A stretch of DNA of 64,000 nt from Climacteris rufus (taxonomy: Eukaryota > Chordata > Aves > Passeriformes > Climacteridae). The notes under the pieces are model-generated. The model made no database searches, had not been told where the DNA came from, and was given only the letters and a program-made list of their open reading frames with translations. The DNA lies in NCBI GenBank assembly GCA_013398175.1, contig VZRZ01001080.1, forward strand, positions 548,703 to 612,702. The letters run 5' to 3'. A program made the translations under genes and the position numbers. Of this stretch, positions 1 to 14,494 are shown one piece after another (positions within the stretch are counted from its first letter, which is position 1; each line of letters opens with the position of its first letter).

Positions 1-3000
1 GAAGGTAAGGAAGGGAATTGGCAAACAGAAAGACCAAACAGTGAACAGCAGGAGCCACACAAAACTGCAAAGTGGACTGGGCAATTGTTCTTAGGCAGCG
101 TCTGACAGGAAAGGACAGGCAGCATCCATATGTTCCAAACTGATGATATCCAATTAACAGAAGCTTCTTTTGAATGTTTTTGAAGAAATCTGCATCCATA
201 TGTAATGCCTGAGACTTGTTACACTATACTGTCTGTATGATAAGCTCAGGAATAGCCTTGATCCAGACATGGCCTTACTTATTTCAGAGCTGTTTGGGAT
301 GTAGTTCTCTGGCTGTTGTGGCTTCCTGATCATTTTACTGGCTTTGTATAGCAGCCAGTTTGGCCCTATCACAGAGATGAAACATCATCCACTGTCCCAA
401 GTCTTTTGTCATTGGGGATCACTTACTGTATGAGAAAAATTCATCCTGCACCCCAGGAACTACATTTATATCAGTGAATGCATAATGGCTGCATTAAATG
501 TAATGGTTGAGTGAAGTGCAAACATAGCTTCTTAAGCCCTGCCATTCCTGGTTTATGATTCATCGTATTCCACCTTCATCAGGCTGGGCTGCTTTTCTGC
601 TTGTCTAAAACTCTGTATGCATTGCGTCAGACCTGAAGTATATTTCTTAATTGGATTAATCTGTCCTCTGCCTTTTGTGCTTCCTTCCTTCCTAGTATTG
701 GTATGTACTTAAAGTATACATCTTGTATTTAGCATTCCTGGAACACATTAGAGGTGATTTGATTTTCTATGTTGTGTGTCCTGTCAAGATGGCACATGAA
801 TATGTAAGAACATTTTGTCTCTCCTCAATTGGTGGTTCAGGTCTAACCAGTGCCCATCTGTTAGTCCAGATTTATGCTACACAATGGGTCTTGAAATAGG
901 AGTGAGGAAGATAATGGGAAAAATTTGAATCTTTCACTGAAAGTGCCAGTGTTTCTCTATTGGCTATAGAGGGAGCTGAGGTTCTAATTTAGGTGTTTTA
1001 GTTAAGTACCATTACTATGATGGAAGGATTCAAGTCCTGTAATCCACTGAAACAAAAATGTTTGTATGTATGTGACCACAAAGGAAGTAAAGAATTAGAT
1101 TGTGTATGTGTTGACTTTTATGTCACGTGTGATCTGACATTCCATAAATTTCACATAACCTTAGGGATTAAAAAATGGGGGAAATTGCTGAAGTTAAACA
1201 CTAAGAAAATGTCTCTTATTGTGCTATTTTGCAGCCTATCTGTCCATTTTTTAATCTCCAGCATTCACAAATCTTGCAGGCTTTAAGCTCCTCAGTGTTA
1301 CAAACTAAGGAAATTATTCATTTTATTATCACAGAATCTATGTAACAGGAGATTTATGAAAACAAACAGTAAAAATGAAACAAAATCATAGAAACTATCC
1401 ATTTGTCACTCAGATGAAGATCCAGTGCAAAGCAATTTTTAACATCACCATCGATGAGTATCCCAATTGGATCAAAAGTAAATTCATGGCAGAATGAAAG
1501 TATGTAAAGGGAGCTGAGATCTCTCATTTCTACTTAAATAACATTTGCAGCTGCTGTTAAAATAAGATTTTTACTGTGCCAAGGAGAGAGTCTTTCAGCA
1601 AAGCAAAATTCATTTTATGTATAACCTTTAAGAGTCATCAGTTTCAGATGACCTCCTCACACAGAATGTAGTAGCCCTTTTCAGGTAGTAATGAACTGTC
1701 GGCTCTAACACTTGCAGGTAAAGTGGTAGTTAAAATTATAAATGCGGAGAAAATAAGCTCCCAGGCTTATCTCATTGGCTTTATCTCTTAAACACCATCA
1801 GACCTGCACAACAAACTAGCTTAATACAGCCCCAGACTGAAGTTAGCAAGGCACCAGAAGCAGAATGCCTTGCATTTTTTGTTCAAGTAAAATGCATGGC
1901 AAAACCCAACTTGTATATATGTCAAACTGTAGCAGCGCACTTGGCAGAAGCTGCTGCTTTTGAGCTTTAGATTTTGGTGGGAAGAAAGCCAAGGCAAAGC
2001 CCTCAGCCTTATTCCTCCAATATCTGAACCCTCTGCCTGAGCTGTGGTAAAATCCCGTATCTCCCTTGTGTTACCTGTACCCATATCTTAGATGCCATAT
2101 ATGGCTATGTCCTGGAAAGCTCTTCTCCACTGGTCACTTTGAACTATGCCATTCCCCATTGGGTGTTTCCTGATCCCATCTCCATTTAAAAGAACCCTGC
2201 AGGGCTTCCTCCAGGCTCTTTCTTCTGGGTTACTCCAGCCATCTGGATATCTCTGGACCCTCAGAAGCAGCACTGGACTCACAACAAATGGCTGTTATCC
2301 CAGGGAAAAGCCCTCTGTGTAGCCTTTTATTCTCGTCGGCGCTAGCACACCATGCCTGGGGAAACTCTTGTCCTAGAGAAGCCATCAGAAACAGGTTATC
2401 TGCTGTAGCTAGAACTCTGTCCTTTGGGAGAGTTATACAACTCATCCCGGCAGGGATTCTGCACCCATAAAGGCACTGTCGCTACCTCGAGAGCATCCAG
2501 CATTAGTGCTTTTATCAAACTGTGATAAAGTCTTTGTATACTTGACATTCACTGGAAAATAGATTTTAAATTTTAAAAGTGCTGTACTACAGCTTGTTGC
2601 TTCCTGTCAATATTAATATTAGAGAATAGTAAACTAATCCAGTATTTACGTGACCAGAGAGGCACAAGACAAAGTATAGCATCATTTCAATTAGAGAGAA
2701 CATCAGTTTTTAAGTTCCTCTTGAAAGTGCTGAGGAAGGTATTTTGATGTGTACTTTGAAGAAAACATTGCTAATGCTCTATGACTTGCTTTCAAGATAA
2801 AATCTGTTTGCTACTGTGGGGAAACCGTGTCTGCAATAGCAGAATCTTGAAATGACGAGGAAATCAATGAAAGTACTGTGAGGTGCAAAACTCATTTTTT
2901 AAAAATAAGAGGGTTGGGATCAGGGGCTTAAATTATTTACTGTGTTCCTAAGGGTTTAGAAAGATATGAGTTTACATTTTTCCAGTCTGTATGTTTTTGA

Positions 3001-3809
3001 GGATAAACTGAATTTGAATTGTTTCAGTTCATTATAATTGTTTTGGGGAGCATTGAGAATAGTTTATAGAATAGCACAGAAGAGTGCAAAAAATGCTATA
3101 AACTGCTGTTAGTCTAATTCCTGTAAAAATAAGAAATCTCTAGGTAGCTCTAGTTAAAGTTTTCTTAAAAATAGTTTTTTTAAAACCTTACTACATAATT
3201 TCTACAATGAATAATTCCATTCACTTCATGCTGTTTTTCAAAGATATTAATTTTATCTCTTTTTTTTTTTTTGTCTAAAGAAGCAATTTAAAATATTACT
3301 TGCACATTAAACTGATAATGTGGTTAATGTACATTGACGTTTTATGTTTAGTTGATTTGGGATTTCTTGTATCTGTAAACCCAAAATGATAAATTGGTTA
3401 ATGAAACTGTTTAATATCTGTGTGCAGTACAATTTTTATCCTTCAAATCCAAAAAAGTTTTACTAATTATTTCACAAAGAGCAGTGAAAAAAACTTGGTA
3501 AAAGTAGAAACTTTGATAAGAAATCAACTGTTCATATTAAGTAATTGAAAAGGAAAAATGGATGGGTGGCAATTGAAAATTGTTTAATAAATCAAATATG
3601 CTGGTCCTTGGAAACTAACTTACTGATTTTGATATTTTCAGTCTCCAGTGTCTATGTTAAATGAAGCTGGGGTGCCTAGAAGAGCTTCTTCATTTCTTGT
3701 CTAATCAGAATTCCTTAAATAATCAATAGTTCACCTGTACATGAAGCAGGAGCCCCTGTGAAAAAAAAAGCACAACAGTACATAGATACAGAAAGTATTG
3801 AAAAATTGG
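1..3809. other. Non-coding AT-rich DNA, no feature recognised
   Basis: No open frame longer than about 90 codons occurs here and none resembles a protein family I know. The only low-complexity sequence noted is a run of 13 T at 3260-3272. I see no CR1 terminus, LTR terminus or RNA gene. It is most likely intergenic or intronic single-copy DNA. Confidence 0.6.
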
Positions 3810-3872
3810 TTTGGACAGTTTTTCTTAACTATAATATTTCCTGAATATTATAGTTAAGAATAACTGTCCAAA
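3810..3872. repeat. Near-perfect 28-bp hairpin (quasi-palindrome)
   Basis: The arms 3810-3837 and 3845-3872 are inverted copies of each other, matching at 27 of 28 positions, and are separated by the 7-base spacer TTCCTGA. The outer part of the arm reads TTTGGACAG and the inner part TTAACTATAATAT. Pairing stops abruptly outside the arms and I see no target duplication. A transcript of either strand would form a long uninterrupted stem. Possible origins are a replication template-switch event, a tiny fold-back element, or less likely a small-RNA precursor. The structure is read directly; the origin is inference. Confidence 0.9.
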
Positions 3873-3962
3873 TTTGTCTTTCCAACAGGAAAAATATTAT
3901 CTTAACTTTTTGTTTCTTTCTTTCCCTCTCACTTTCCCAAAATTTCATATCGTAAGATTTTT

Positions 3963-3984
3963 AAAAAGAAAAGAAAAGAAAAAA
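3963..3984. repeat. (AAAAG)n short A-rich microsatellite
   Basis: A-rich tract with AAAAG periodicity, lying just before the CR1 fragment that begins near 4001. On the minus strand it sits just beyond the CR1 3' end. Confidence 0.7.
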
Positions 3985-4000
3985 GTGTGTAACAGGTGGT

Positions 4001-4250
4001 GGAGGTTGGAAGGAGCCTCAGGAGGTCATCTGATCCAATTCCCCTGCTCAAGCAGGGTCACCCAGACCTGATTCTCCAGGATTGTGTTCAGACAGCTTTT
4101 GAATATCTGTCATGAAGGACTCCACAATATCCCTGGACAACCCGTGCCAGCCCTTGGTCATCCTCCCAGTAGCAAAGTATTGAAGTTTGATGTTCAGAGA
4201 GCACCTCCTGTGTTTCATTTTATGTCCTTTGCCTTTTGAACATCTCATTG
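4001..4250 (-). mobile_element. CR1 LINE 3'-end fragment (minus strand)
   Basis: The plus strand begins GAGGTTGGAAGGAGCCTCAG, followed by the CCCCTGCTCAAGCAGGGTCA block. This is the antisense start of CR1 3' untranslated sequence. Downstream come 'CAGACAGCTTTTGAATATCT' and the 'GACTCCACAATATCCCTGG' motif, also typical of CR1. It is 5'-truncated, as usual for CR1. The terminal octamers are degraded and it carries no coding remnant. Boundaries are approximate. Confidence 0.85.
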
Positions 4251-7200
4251 TTTCTATAAAAGCAATTTTAACCTCTTAATGAAACTTTTTACTCATCAAA
4301 AACCCCTCAAAGCCCCTAACTAATATTTGCAGAAGAGGCCCAAATATTAATTGGTGGAACTTAGATAGAAGGTGGTGTTCACAGAACTACTATGTGCCTA
4401 TTTAGAGGAGGCTCTCTGAGCAACTTGACTGTGAGCTGCATATGCAGCCTCTTGATTCCTCCATTCCTGAAACAGGGATTATATTTGCTCTATTCTTAGA
4501 GTGAAATAGCCAAGTCTAGGTCTGTGGAGAAGCTTTATGCTAATTCAGCTGTCAGTTTTCAGTGAAAAAAATGTGGACTTAAAGTTCCTATCATTAAATT
4601 CAGTGAGCTTTCACTGACATTGTGTGAATGATAGATAAAAAAATCTTAATTTATCTCCTGTCCAGAGATTGACTGTCACACAATGGTTTCCTATAGTATT
4701 GGGCAGCTGTGTGGACTTTAGAAATAAATATATGTAATTGGAAAGTTTTGAGATTTTGTGAGTTCTCTAAGAAGTTTAGTGTAAAAGATATTTCTCTTAT
4801 TCCAGCATTAGACTATGGTTATGTTTCAAATTTTTATTCAAGTCCCATGCTGTTATTAGAACTACTGAAAATCCATCTTGGAAAAAAAAAGAAACCCTTC
4901 AGAAATGACAGTAGTCCTTATTCTCTTCTAAAGTTAGTGTTAAAAACCCTTTTTTCTTCCATTTATAAAAATGCAAATGAATAATGAAAAAAAAATAACT
5001 TGAACAATTTTAACTTAAAGCAATTGGAAACAGAATTGTGTTTATAATTCTGTTTATGGCCACCATATATGCATAAAGATTATTTAGCTACATTATATGG
5101 TTTTGCTTGAAGAGGCTGCTGTAATGTCAATGTTTGTGGAAAACACTGCCAGCATCAACCTTCTAGATTGTAAATCTTTTGCTACAGTTAGTAACAGCTG
5201 ATTATGATCCTTTTCATGAGAGTCACCTTTTTTACTCTAAAGTTTGTCTGCAATCAGGCTTGACTGTCTTGGCTTGTTTTGTCCTGTCACACTCCTACAG
5301 TGCTGCTTAATTTTTTCTATTATTTCTATCCTAAAATTTTACACTGCTAATTCATACCCATATATTCTGAAGTCTTGTTCTTTATTTTAAACAGCTATTC
5401 TCCATTCATGATATATATTCCTAGATACATTTATAGAGAGCAATCAGGTCTTCTGGAACTAGTACTTTTAAAATAGATATCACACTAATTGCCTTCTTAT
5501 TTCATGCAAATCTTACAGGCTGGAGGGCCTTCTCAAGCCTGGACTACTAAGTGAGATTTTGTCTCTTAGTTTGCAGGGTGTTCTCTGTTTTCCTGGTCCT
5601 ATACCCTATAGGAGCAGATGATCAAAAGGATATAGGCAGAGAAGATGAAGCTAGGAGTATTCAGAGCTTCCCAGCTGGCAAGGGTTGCACAGTTACCTAC
5701 CTATTACACCTATAATCCTATGTTTTATTTTTAGTCCTTCGGGAAAGGATACATGCTTTTCTTTGCCTTTATTTTTCATTGGTATTCGAGCAAACACTTC
5801 TTTTATTCAAGCCTTGAGCTAATCTCACTCTAAACACCTGCATTAAAATGGATTAATTTCATACAAGGGAAGCAAGAATATCGTATTTTCTGCTACAATT
5901 AACTTCCAAAAGCCATTAGAATACAGAATCAGACGAAGAATATAAAACTGCATTCCTAGCTATTTACTAGAATTCAACTGTTGATTAAATGTCACTGACT
6001 TACAAAGCAACCTTTCTTAGTTCTTTTCAAAGACCACAATATATTTTTCCCTGCTCCAAAACAGGAGGGGACAGTTGTGTTAGGTGTAAGTATTAGGTGT
6101 TCCTGCAGTTGATACTTTGGTATCAGAGTTATAAATGGATAACTGCAATCCAGGGACACACTCTTTTGCTAGCAAGAGCAGAACTACATGTCAGACTTAT
6201 GAAGAACAGATGGGCAGAATGAGCTCTGAGTCAGACTGCTTCTACGACCTTGCTAACCATTTAAAAATGGGATTAAAGGTCCCTCATATCTGAGAATAGT
6301 TTAGAAGGGGCTTAGATGGGGAGTGTTCCCTATTCCCTATGTCTCCCCCATGAAGCAAATAGGTCATAAGTGTAACTGTGTTTTATTGTCTGGATTCCTC
6401 ACCTGCATAAAAAAAAGTCATCTGTTGTCATTTGTGTATGAAGTTGAAAATAGTTTGAGGACATTGCTGCTGATAAGCAGGAAAAATCAAGAGAGAAGAG
6501 AGTGTTGGAAATCACTTTCTCCTGGAGTTCTTGGTTCAGTTTACTCTCCTTGTTCACCAGGAGGAGGTGTGAATAATTTCAGCTCTCAAAAAGAAAGGAA
6601 GAGAACCAAAGAAACACTTATTTGCAAAGGTTCTTGCCCAACAGCATATAGGAATGTAGATGATGCCTGATATCAAAAGAGAGGAGCTTAAATTAACATG
6701 ACTGATTGTATGGTACACAGAATTACATTGCATTAAACAACTGTCACTGAATTTGCCACAGTTGCTTCTTATCTTTGTGAAGGCACGGTTGCTTGTACCC
6801 AAGAGGATTTTTGTCCATATCGTTTGTCAAATCTCTTCTTACTGTCTCTTTTTTTGTGTTTCTTCTAAACCAAAGGTCAGCTGGGCATCTTCATGTTAAT
6901 ATTTCAAAGGATCAGAAGTGTAAAGAAAACTCTGAACTATGTAGTGACGTGAAAAACAGGTCTATGACAGTTCAACAAAGTCAGTAATGACTATGAAATA
7001 AGGAGCCTCCATTAATGCTTAGCATCACTGAACTGCTGACTCATGGGCACCAAAGGATTAATCAGCTTTTATTCTCACAGAAGAAACATCAGTTAAGTTT
7101 TAGGTTTGGATTTTTTTTTTCTCATAAGAGGAATTTTTTGGTTTGCTGCCAGCACTAGCACAATTGCACAAATAGACAAATTGCACTGGGATGATATCTG

Positions 7201-7944
7201 TACCTGTGAAGGAAGAGGCTGCTTGCAACATACATTTTTATAACATGCTATAAAAGAAATGCGATTTGCACTTGCTGATGCTGACCTCCTTTATCACAGC
7301 CAATCAGGTATTACAAAGCAAGTCACAGAATGTGCTTTTGTGTGTTTTACAGAATTTATATATACTTCCTCCAGTTTTGTCTAATCTGGGAATTTAAATT
7401 GATAGAATGTGTGATTGGAACCACCCATACACTCAGATTACAAACATCTAGGTCTTTCTTTTCATCTTTCTGGTTCCATTGATCCATTAGATTTGCTCTC
7501 TATGTGAGACTTAGAAATGCTGGCTTTTGAGAAAAATATGGTAGTAAATATTGTTGTCACAACTTTTCTTTCCTCTTTGGGGTTTTCAGTTGAGGAGCTG
7601 TCACTTCAGGAGCGATAGTATGAAAGGAGTCTACTTCTAAATTGTATGCATTTTATCATGTTTTTCTGTTTGCTTCCTGTGCTGATTGTGTAGTGGAGAT
7701 GGTTAGATGCTACATTTATTTTATGCTTCTATTTGCAGTTCCTTATCATTTGTGGTTTTGATTTATTGTGTTGTCTTGATGTAATTCAGGAAGGGATAGC
7801 TGCTGTAAAGACTTCCAGGTAGTTGATTGACTGTGGGCAAAGGCATGTCATGTTCAAATGTTTTTCTTTGTGATGATTTGAATAGCCATTTAAGTTTTAC
7901 CAGTTATGAACTGTGATTTCAATCACATGGGCTGGTGAATAATG
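4251..7944. other. Non-coding AT-rich DNA, no feature recognised
   Basis: Only short chance frames occur (longest 115 codons at 6323-6670, no recognisable similarity). A 7-bp-arm palindrome, TCCTATACCCTATAGGA, lies near 5603 and is unremarkable on its own. I see no repeat termini. Confidence 0.55.
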
Positions 7945-8016
7945 TAGTTTATAGATTACAGTATATACATATATAGTATATACAGTTTACAGATTACAGT
8001 ATTACAGTATATAGAT
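7945..8016. repeat. Imperfect 38-bp tandem duplication, AT-rich
   Basis: The segment AGTTTATAGATTACAGTATA starting at 7946 recurs as AGTTTACAGATTACAGTATT starting at 7984, a period of 38 bp. The intervening DNA is a run of TATA/ATAC. It is probably a local slippage duplication. Confidence 0.7.
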
Positions 8017-11000
8017 TTTCTGAGGTGCCTCTGTTCTACCAATGTACTTAATACGATTTCTATTTTAATAATGGCATTTTCTGTTGTTTAGTAGTCATTA
8101 ATGTACTTTCTGTTAACGCTAATAGTTTTTTTCATGCATATGCAAGAATGCATTACTTTATAGATTGGGTCAGACCAACAAAGGTATATGAATCCCTACA
8201 TGAAATGGTCAGATATGTTTTCTTCCCCAGAAATCACCTATCTGTGAAAATAATTCAGTCAGTGCAAGCTTTCTTTTTTATTATTATCAGAAAAGCCCCT
8301 GTTAACATGTGTGAGGAACAATCATCTCATAGTGAATACAGAGGCAAGACTTATGGCTGTTGGGTCAGAAAATGGTGGCATGAAAAGTCACAAAAAAGGT
8401 CAATTCAAGGTTTTAGCAAAGAAAAAAGATGGGAAAAAAACACTTCTTTTTTTAAGTCACCAATATTTCATGGAAACAACATTAAGAGAGTAAAATTTAT
8501 TTACTTTTTGTTGATGTCTTCTGGTTGAGGTCTTGATTTCCATGGACTCTTTGAGTAGTTTAAGCTTTCTAGTATCAAATTGCTCCACAATAATAAATTA
8601 AAATCTTTTTCTGTCTGAAGGGAGATGGAGTTGTCCATGAGTCTTAAGATTCTTTACTTTCTGTTTGCTGGTGTGTTCCATGTGATCATAGTCTCCACCC
8701 CTGAGCACTTATTTGACCCTATTCCTATTTCCATTTAGAGTAGGGGATCTTCTACCTGAAATAGCAGCAGTCCTACTCAATGAAGGTGTCTGTTCCGTGG
8801 CCCAGTACTTCTGGTTTAATGTCTCTTTCTTTTGGTGCATCAAGATATCTTCTGACATACCCTTCTGTCATTCATGGACTGAACTGGGAGACACCTGAGG
8901 TTATAAGGTCATGCTGGACTGATATTCAGCTTTCCTCGTGTGATTTTCATCTTCTTTATAGGATCTGTCAGATAGTACCTACCAGGCCCAACAAGTGAGG
9001 GATGGAGAGCTGACAGAGGATGAAATGCATTAAAACTGTGCATTAGCTGGTCATAATCTTAGGGGTGGAGAGTGGTGCCTGCTCTAAACAGGGAAATTCA
9101 AAGATAACTCGAGCCCATGTTTCATGGCTTATCCTTAAGTGTGGTTTGAGGACTTTTCTAGGATGGAAAGATTCAGATTAACAAGTGGGAGAGAAAGAGC
9201 TGCCTGGTTGCACTAGAGACCATGTATGGCTAAAGAGTTCTAAAGGGAATTGGTTTGGTTTCATGTTCCCAGTGAACCACATTGCAAGGCTGGTTGTTGG
9301 TTTTGGTTGGTTGATTGGCATTTTTTAAAATACTTCTTAAAAACTGCATTGTGCATCAGGCATACAATGCTCAGAAATATGTCCAGCCTTTTGTACTGAG
9401 AGTCGGTGGGAGAAGGTGGATGGTCACAGAGAAAAGAAGAGCAAAACAGTATGTCTGGTGATAGCTACATTTCAAAGGCAGTGGATTGTACCACTAATGG
9501 ATATCCATACCTCCTTTTCCACTTATGCACTCAGCATTTACTTTTGTTTGTCTTCAAGCACATCTAGTCAGAAGGGAGTGATTGGTTTACTAACATTCAG
9601 AATTTATAGCTTATGCCTCATGATCAAACCAAGTCTCTCAGGAGTTTTTCTTCTCTGTCCTCCCTTCCCTTTTCCCCAAGACTGACTGACATCTACCGTC
9701 CAAGACACCTGTCCTTCAGGGTACAGTGGCACATCAGAATCCACTCACGTTTAGTAGCAAACCCAAACTAATCTATGACAACTCTCAATTCACCCTGAGG
9801 CATGGCAAGGAATTTCTAGCTCCTATTTTGTTTGCGTTCCTATACTTTGATAGGAGTATAATTGTCTGATAAATGGGGAACATTTATCTTTGAACCAGTG
9901 CTGGGGTACAGTGTCTTCAAGTGCATTTACATTGAAGGTGTTGACCCTGTTTGTACTGAATGATGACCGTAGGAATCAGTGCCCAAATGTTTATCCGGGG
10001 ATGTCCTCGCTGCTGTCCTGTAAATACTGTCATAATCAATTTTAAGATTTATGATTCCACTTGTATCAGATGGAAATGAGGATCTGAGAGAGGGAACAAG
10101 ACAAAACTGAGGCAAGTGCTTCTGTGCTAGGAATTAGTTATCTGCCAGGCAGGTAGATCTTTAATAAACCAGTTGCATGTTGTGTGTGAGAGAATGCAAA
10201 GCGGAGAGTCCCCAGCCTGGAAGCTGACTATTTTTGGCTGGTATCAGTGCTGATGTGGACTTCTGAAGAGGTTTGGAAAAATAAAGAGCCAGAGGGTACG
10301 CACAACTGTTCTTATGGAGAAATTATTTCTCTTTATTATGCTGTGATTAAATTGCTCCATTTGAGAGAGAAGAATTTAGTTCTACAGGAAATAGATAGTG
10401 GAAAGGGCAGAGTTACTTACCAGGAAGAAAGATGCCCTGCCTTGCTATCTTCACTAGCTCTTTAAAGAACTTTTTATTTTAAATTGAAATTTTGCCCCTC
10501 AGCTACTGCACCAGGCTGGTTCACATGACTTATCTGGCTCTCTATGGAACAAATTCCATTCAAGCATTCACTGCTCTAGTACAATCACAATTGTACTTCC
10601 TCACACATAAAGTGCAACGAACGTTTTTCTTTTTTTTAAATAGGACTCTAACAACGTTTTTGGAAATTGCTGTCAAACACTCTTTACTGGTGTTTGAGAA
10701 GGAACGGAAATTCAAGCCACAAGAAGTGCTGGGTGTCTTCTAGTATGGAATCAAAGGAAAATGTAGAGAATGCATTCTTCTCGTAGCTCAGTCATTCTAA
10801 ATGTTTACCAGGGACATCCTTTATGTCAAAGACTATTCTAATACAAAAATTGCAAGCTGTAAGATGGGGACATAGGTAGAATATCCCAGCCTACTTGCTG
10901 TCTGAAACCTTTGGAGTTCATGACTTGCATTAGCTGGTGTCTGATCTTTCAAGGATGGGAAATAGTCTTGAGCCAGACAATGACTTGAATTTACTGTGAT

Positions 11001-14000
11001 TACTGATTGATAACACTGATATGGAGAGTGGCATCACAAGTGCATGGAGACATATCTGGATGTCTGCAGTTAAGTCTTGTTTGGATCAAAGCTCTGTGAA
11101 GAACGTGATAGCAGTACCTGAGAGCATGTCTGTTCTGTAAGGTCTGCACCTGGAACAATGAAAAGAAAGAGCAGAAATGGATTCGACACATTTGGTCATA
11201 AAAGACATGATAACACATTTCTAAGCAGCTCTGTTAATCACATGGTAACTTGGATGTTCATGATGAATGGTATGAATCACATTTCAGGAATAATTCCTAT
11301 CCCAGTTTTGGGCTATGGATCTTTATTAATGTTATTATGTCATTAGTCTCTTATTCTCAATAGTTAACATTTCCACTGAAGTCCATGAGACAACTTTTGT
11401 AAGACCAGACTTGATTTCCACAGACTAATCTGCATATGTTGAACATTTCCACGTTCAAACTCTAATAAAGTTCTTGGGCTGTCAGACTTATTGTAAGGAC
11501 TTTTTGGTTGTTTTCTTAAAAAAAAACCCCAAACATTGCACCATAAAGTAATCCATCAAAACCTTCATTTAATTTCTTTTTTGGTACTTTTATGTTTATT
11601 TTTATTTGCCCTTTTAACATAGTGCAATCAAAATTGTTGTTGATTACTTCCAGGACATGCCAATGGAGACCAAGGTAATTTTAACAATAAGTTAAGTGGG
11701 TCCATAATCAGGTCTTTAGTGAATAAATAATTTTACTTTCAAACAAAGTCTCAACACTGAAAATATTCTAATGTCAAAGACTTGTATTCCTATCTTCCCA
11801 TTAATATTCATTAGGAACTGAAAGAAACACATATTATGTTCCACTGGGATATGGCTTCTACTTTTTTTGTTCCTACTGAAGTTTCTTTTAATGTATTCTG
11901 AGAAGTCTTTGGTAACCTTTATGCTCTTTAGTTGTGTGCAAGCTTTTACACTTCTTCCTCCACAAAAATCACTGTCTGCTTCTGAATGCATTTCTGTTGT
12001 TTTCTGTTATATTGCAGACCTCCTTTGCAGCTTGTTGAGACTGAGTGAATCTTCTGTTCATCTTGAATGAAACCCAGTACGGAAAATTGGACACATTCAC
12101 CAGGGTAATTGCATCTATTTGCAGTTCAGCTTTCAGTGGTTTTGTTGCAGTGGGAGAATAGAGATGTGGTGACACTGTTAGGCTTTTTGGACGAAAAGGT
12201 GGCTGAGACTCAAGTATGACGCATTCAATTAATTTCTTATTCTATGGCAAAGAGAAGACCTCAGAAAAGAATTGTTTTCCCAGCTACTATCATCTGGACT
12301 CACTGTCTTTTAGTTCTGTCTTCTGTGTTAAAATTTTGCCTGCAATTATGGTGTACTTATATTTGCTTCGAGTAGTTGTAAATGATACTCATGTTGGAAT
12401 ATTATAATATACTAAGAAGTACATTGAAATGCCATATTGACAAGCCTTATTAATATACTTGGTAAATGTGGTGCTCAAGGTAATTTATAGATTATTAAGG
12501 GTTTTAATTGCAGGGCAATACCTAGAAATTGGAGGGTAGATTTCTGATTTTCTAGAATTATTTTTATTTAATTGATCTTTGAAAATATTGGTTCCAATGT
12601 CTCTTGACTGATCTTATTTTCTCAAATGTTTCTGTAACAAACAGATGAATGCATGAATTGTGAAGAAACACCATTTTCATACTCTATACTGATGGAGTGC
12701 AAAAAGGGACACTACCATATTTCTGTGAAGATTTAAAGAAAAGAGGTATTTATGGTATTTACACCATCAGAAATAGATATCCGTTATCCTTTTCAAGTTA
12801 TTCTGATAGTGGCAGGTCATGTTTTGTAGGTGGGGAATTAGTTATTGAAAAAATTAAATCTTCAAATATAGAACAGTGATGAAATCTTAAGTAAAGATCA
12901 CGTTTTTCAGTGATATTTGCTGAAATCAGTGACAGAGATTACACAAGTTTTCAAGCAGATGGATAGCCTGAAATTTCATGAGCAAATAAAAATGTATCAT
13001 TTTGACATAGAGCTCAAGCCCAGGCTTTGACTTGTATCTTTTAAATGTTTGCTTTGAGAAGTCATATAAAGGACTTAATAAAGATCTCAGTAGCAGTGGT
13101 ACTCTAAAATTCTAAAATATCAGAATGAGAAAATATCTACCTACTCACAGCAAGGCATCTGTTGTGGCAATTAGAGAAAATTACATTAAACAGTTTGAAA
13201 GTCAGTCAAAATATTGACATTAATACAGTATAGGCTTTTTAGTATTGATTAAAGCAATGTTCAGTGACAAATGGCTCTTTAATCTACAAGCTGTTCAGAA
13301 CTAGTAACAACACAGAAAGCAATTGCAAGCCCTCACTACCAAACCTCACTCTTTGTCTTCTTCTGGCCCTATCAGTCTTAGGCTGTGAGCTATGTGATGA
13401 CAAAACTTCGCCAGAGGATAATGAGAGCTCTCAGCTTGTTAACTGCTGCACTTTTGCAGGAGATGAGAGATGTGTCTTTTTCTTCCTCAAGCTATGGAGA
13501 AGGCTTGCTCCTCTGTGTTTTAAGGCTAAAAGCATGAAGCAGCTGTGTTACACAAAAGACACATCCAAAGGCATCCAAATGCAGGAACAGGTCCAGGCTG
13601 TGAACCCCTAACACAGAAATAAGACCAGTCTAAGGGAGAGGAGGATTTTAGACATGCTTCTATCTTTGTAAGTGCCTAGGTATTAGGAAGATTGCTGAGA
13701 CTTGCTTGATTTGTCACTCCCTGAATAAAGAGCCAAAATGACTAAGTATGGGGTTTAAGCATTTAATTCCCAGTCAGATGCTTAAAACTTAGGTATGACA
13801 GCAATAAATGCCTTGTGAATTGAGGCCTGACACTTTTTTTGCATAGTTCGCAGAATTCCTAACAATATTCTCATAGGTTTCTGTAAAAAATGAGAATATT
13901 CATTTCATGCTTAATTTTATGACTTAAGAACATCAATTGTTGTGGAAGAAAATACATGTGAAAATATATTTGGCACATTTAAAAATTTTACATCCTAAAA

Positions 14001-14494
14001 TACTTTATCTATCTGGGATAATTCTGTAAGATTCTTGCCACTGTTTTGTTGAGGGGAAAAAAAACATTCAGAACATGAAACATGTCATGAATAATAAGTT
14101 TTAGTAGTGATTAGGATAAGCCTGATGGCTGAGGTCTAAAAGGGACATGAATTTCTTTCCCTCCCAAAGGAGGGGTTTGACGCTCAGTATGAGCTCTGTT
14201 ATTGACTTTTGGTGAAGAGAATGAGAGGTAAATGAAGAGAGTCCAGTAAGCAATTATGGAACATGTTTATTTTATAGATGTTAGGGATCTTTTGGGATCT
14301 GGGGTTATTTTTTGGTACACATCTCTGTTTAAAAAGGGAAATGCGCTAAATAGGTGGTGAGAGGTTGATAGTTATAAAATTTACTATCACGAATGAAAGA
14401 ATGATCATTCCAGTTATGTTTAAATGTTCTTGAAGTTTGTGTCCACACTTTCTTTGCATCTTTCAACCCCAGCATTCTAAAACCATATCCTTAA
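8017..14494. other. Non-coding AT-rich DNA, no feature recognised
   Basis: Several frames of 60-126 codons occur, the longest at 8148-8528. None has a domain, signal peptide plus body, or compositional bias that would make it credible as a gene. I see no LTR or LINE termini. Confidence 0.55.

Noticed and set aside
8148..8528. 126-codon plus-strand frame
   Set aside because: Lysine and phenylalanine-rich from A/T tracts; no similarity, and a second overlapping frame is equally open.
13264..13611. 115-codon frame with a Leu-rich segment resembling a signal peptide
   Set aside because: The hydrophobic stretch is internal, the rest has no domain, and no splice or promoter context supports it.
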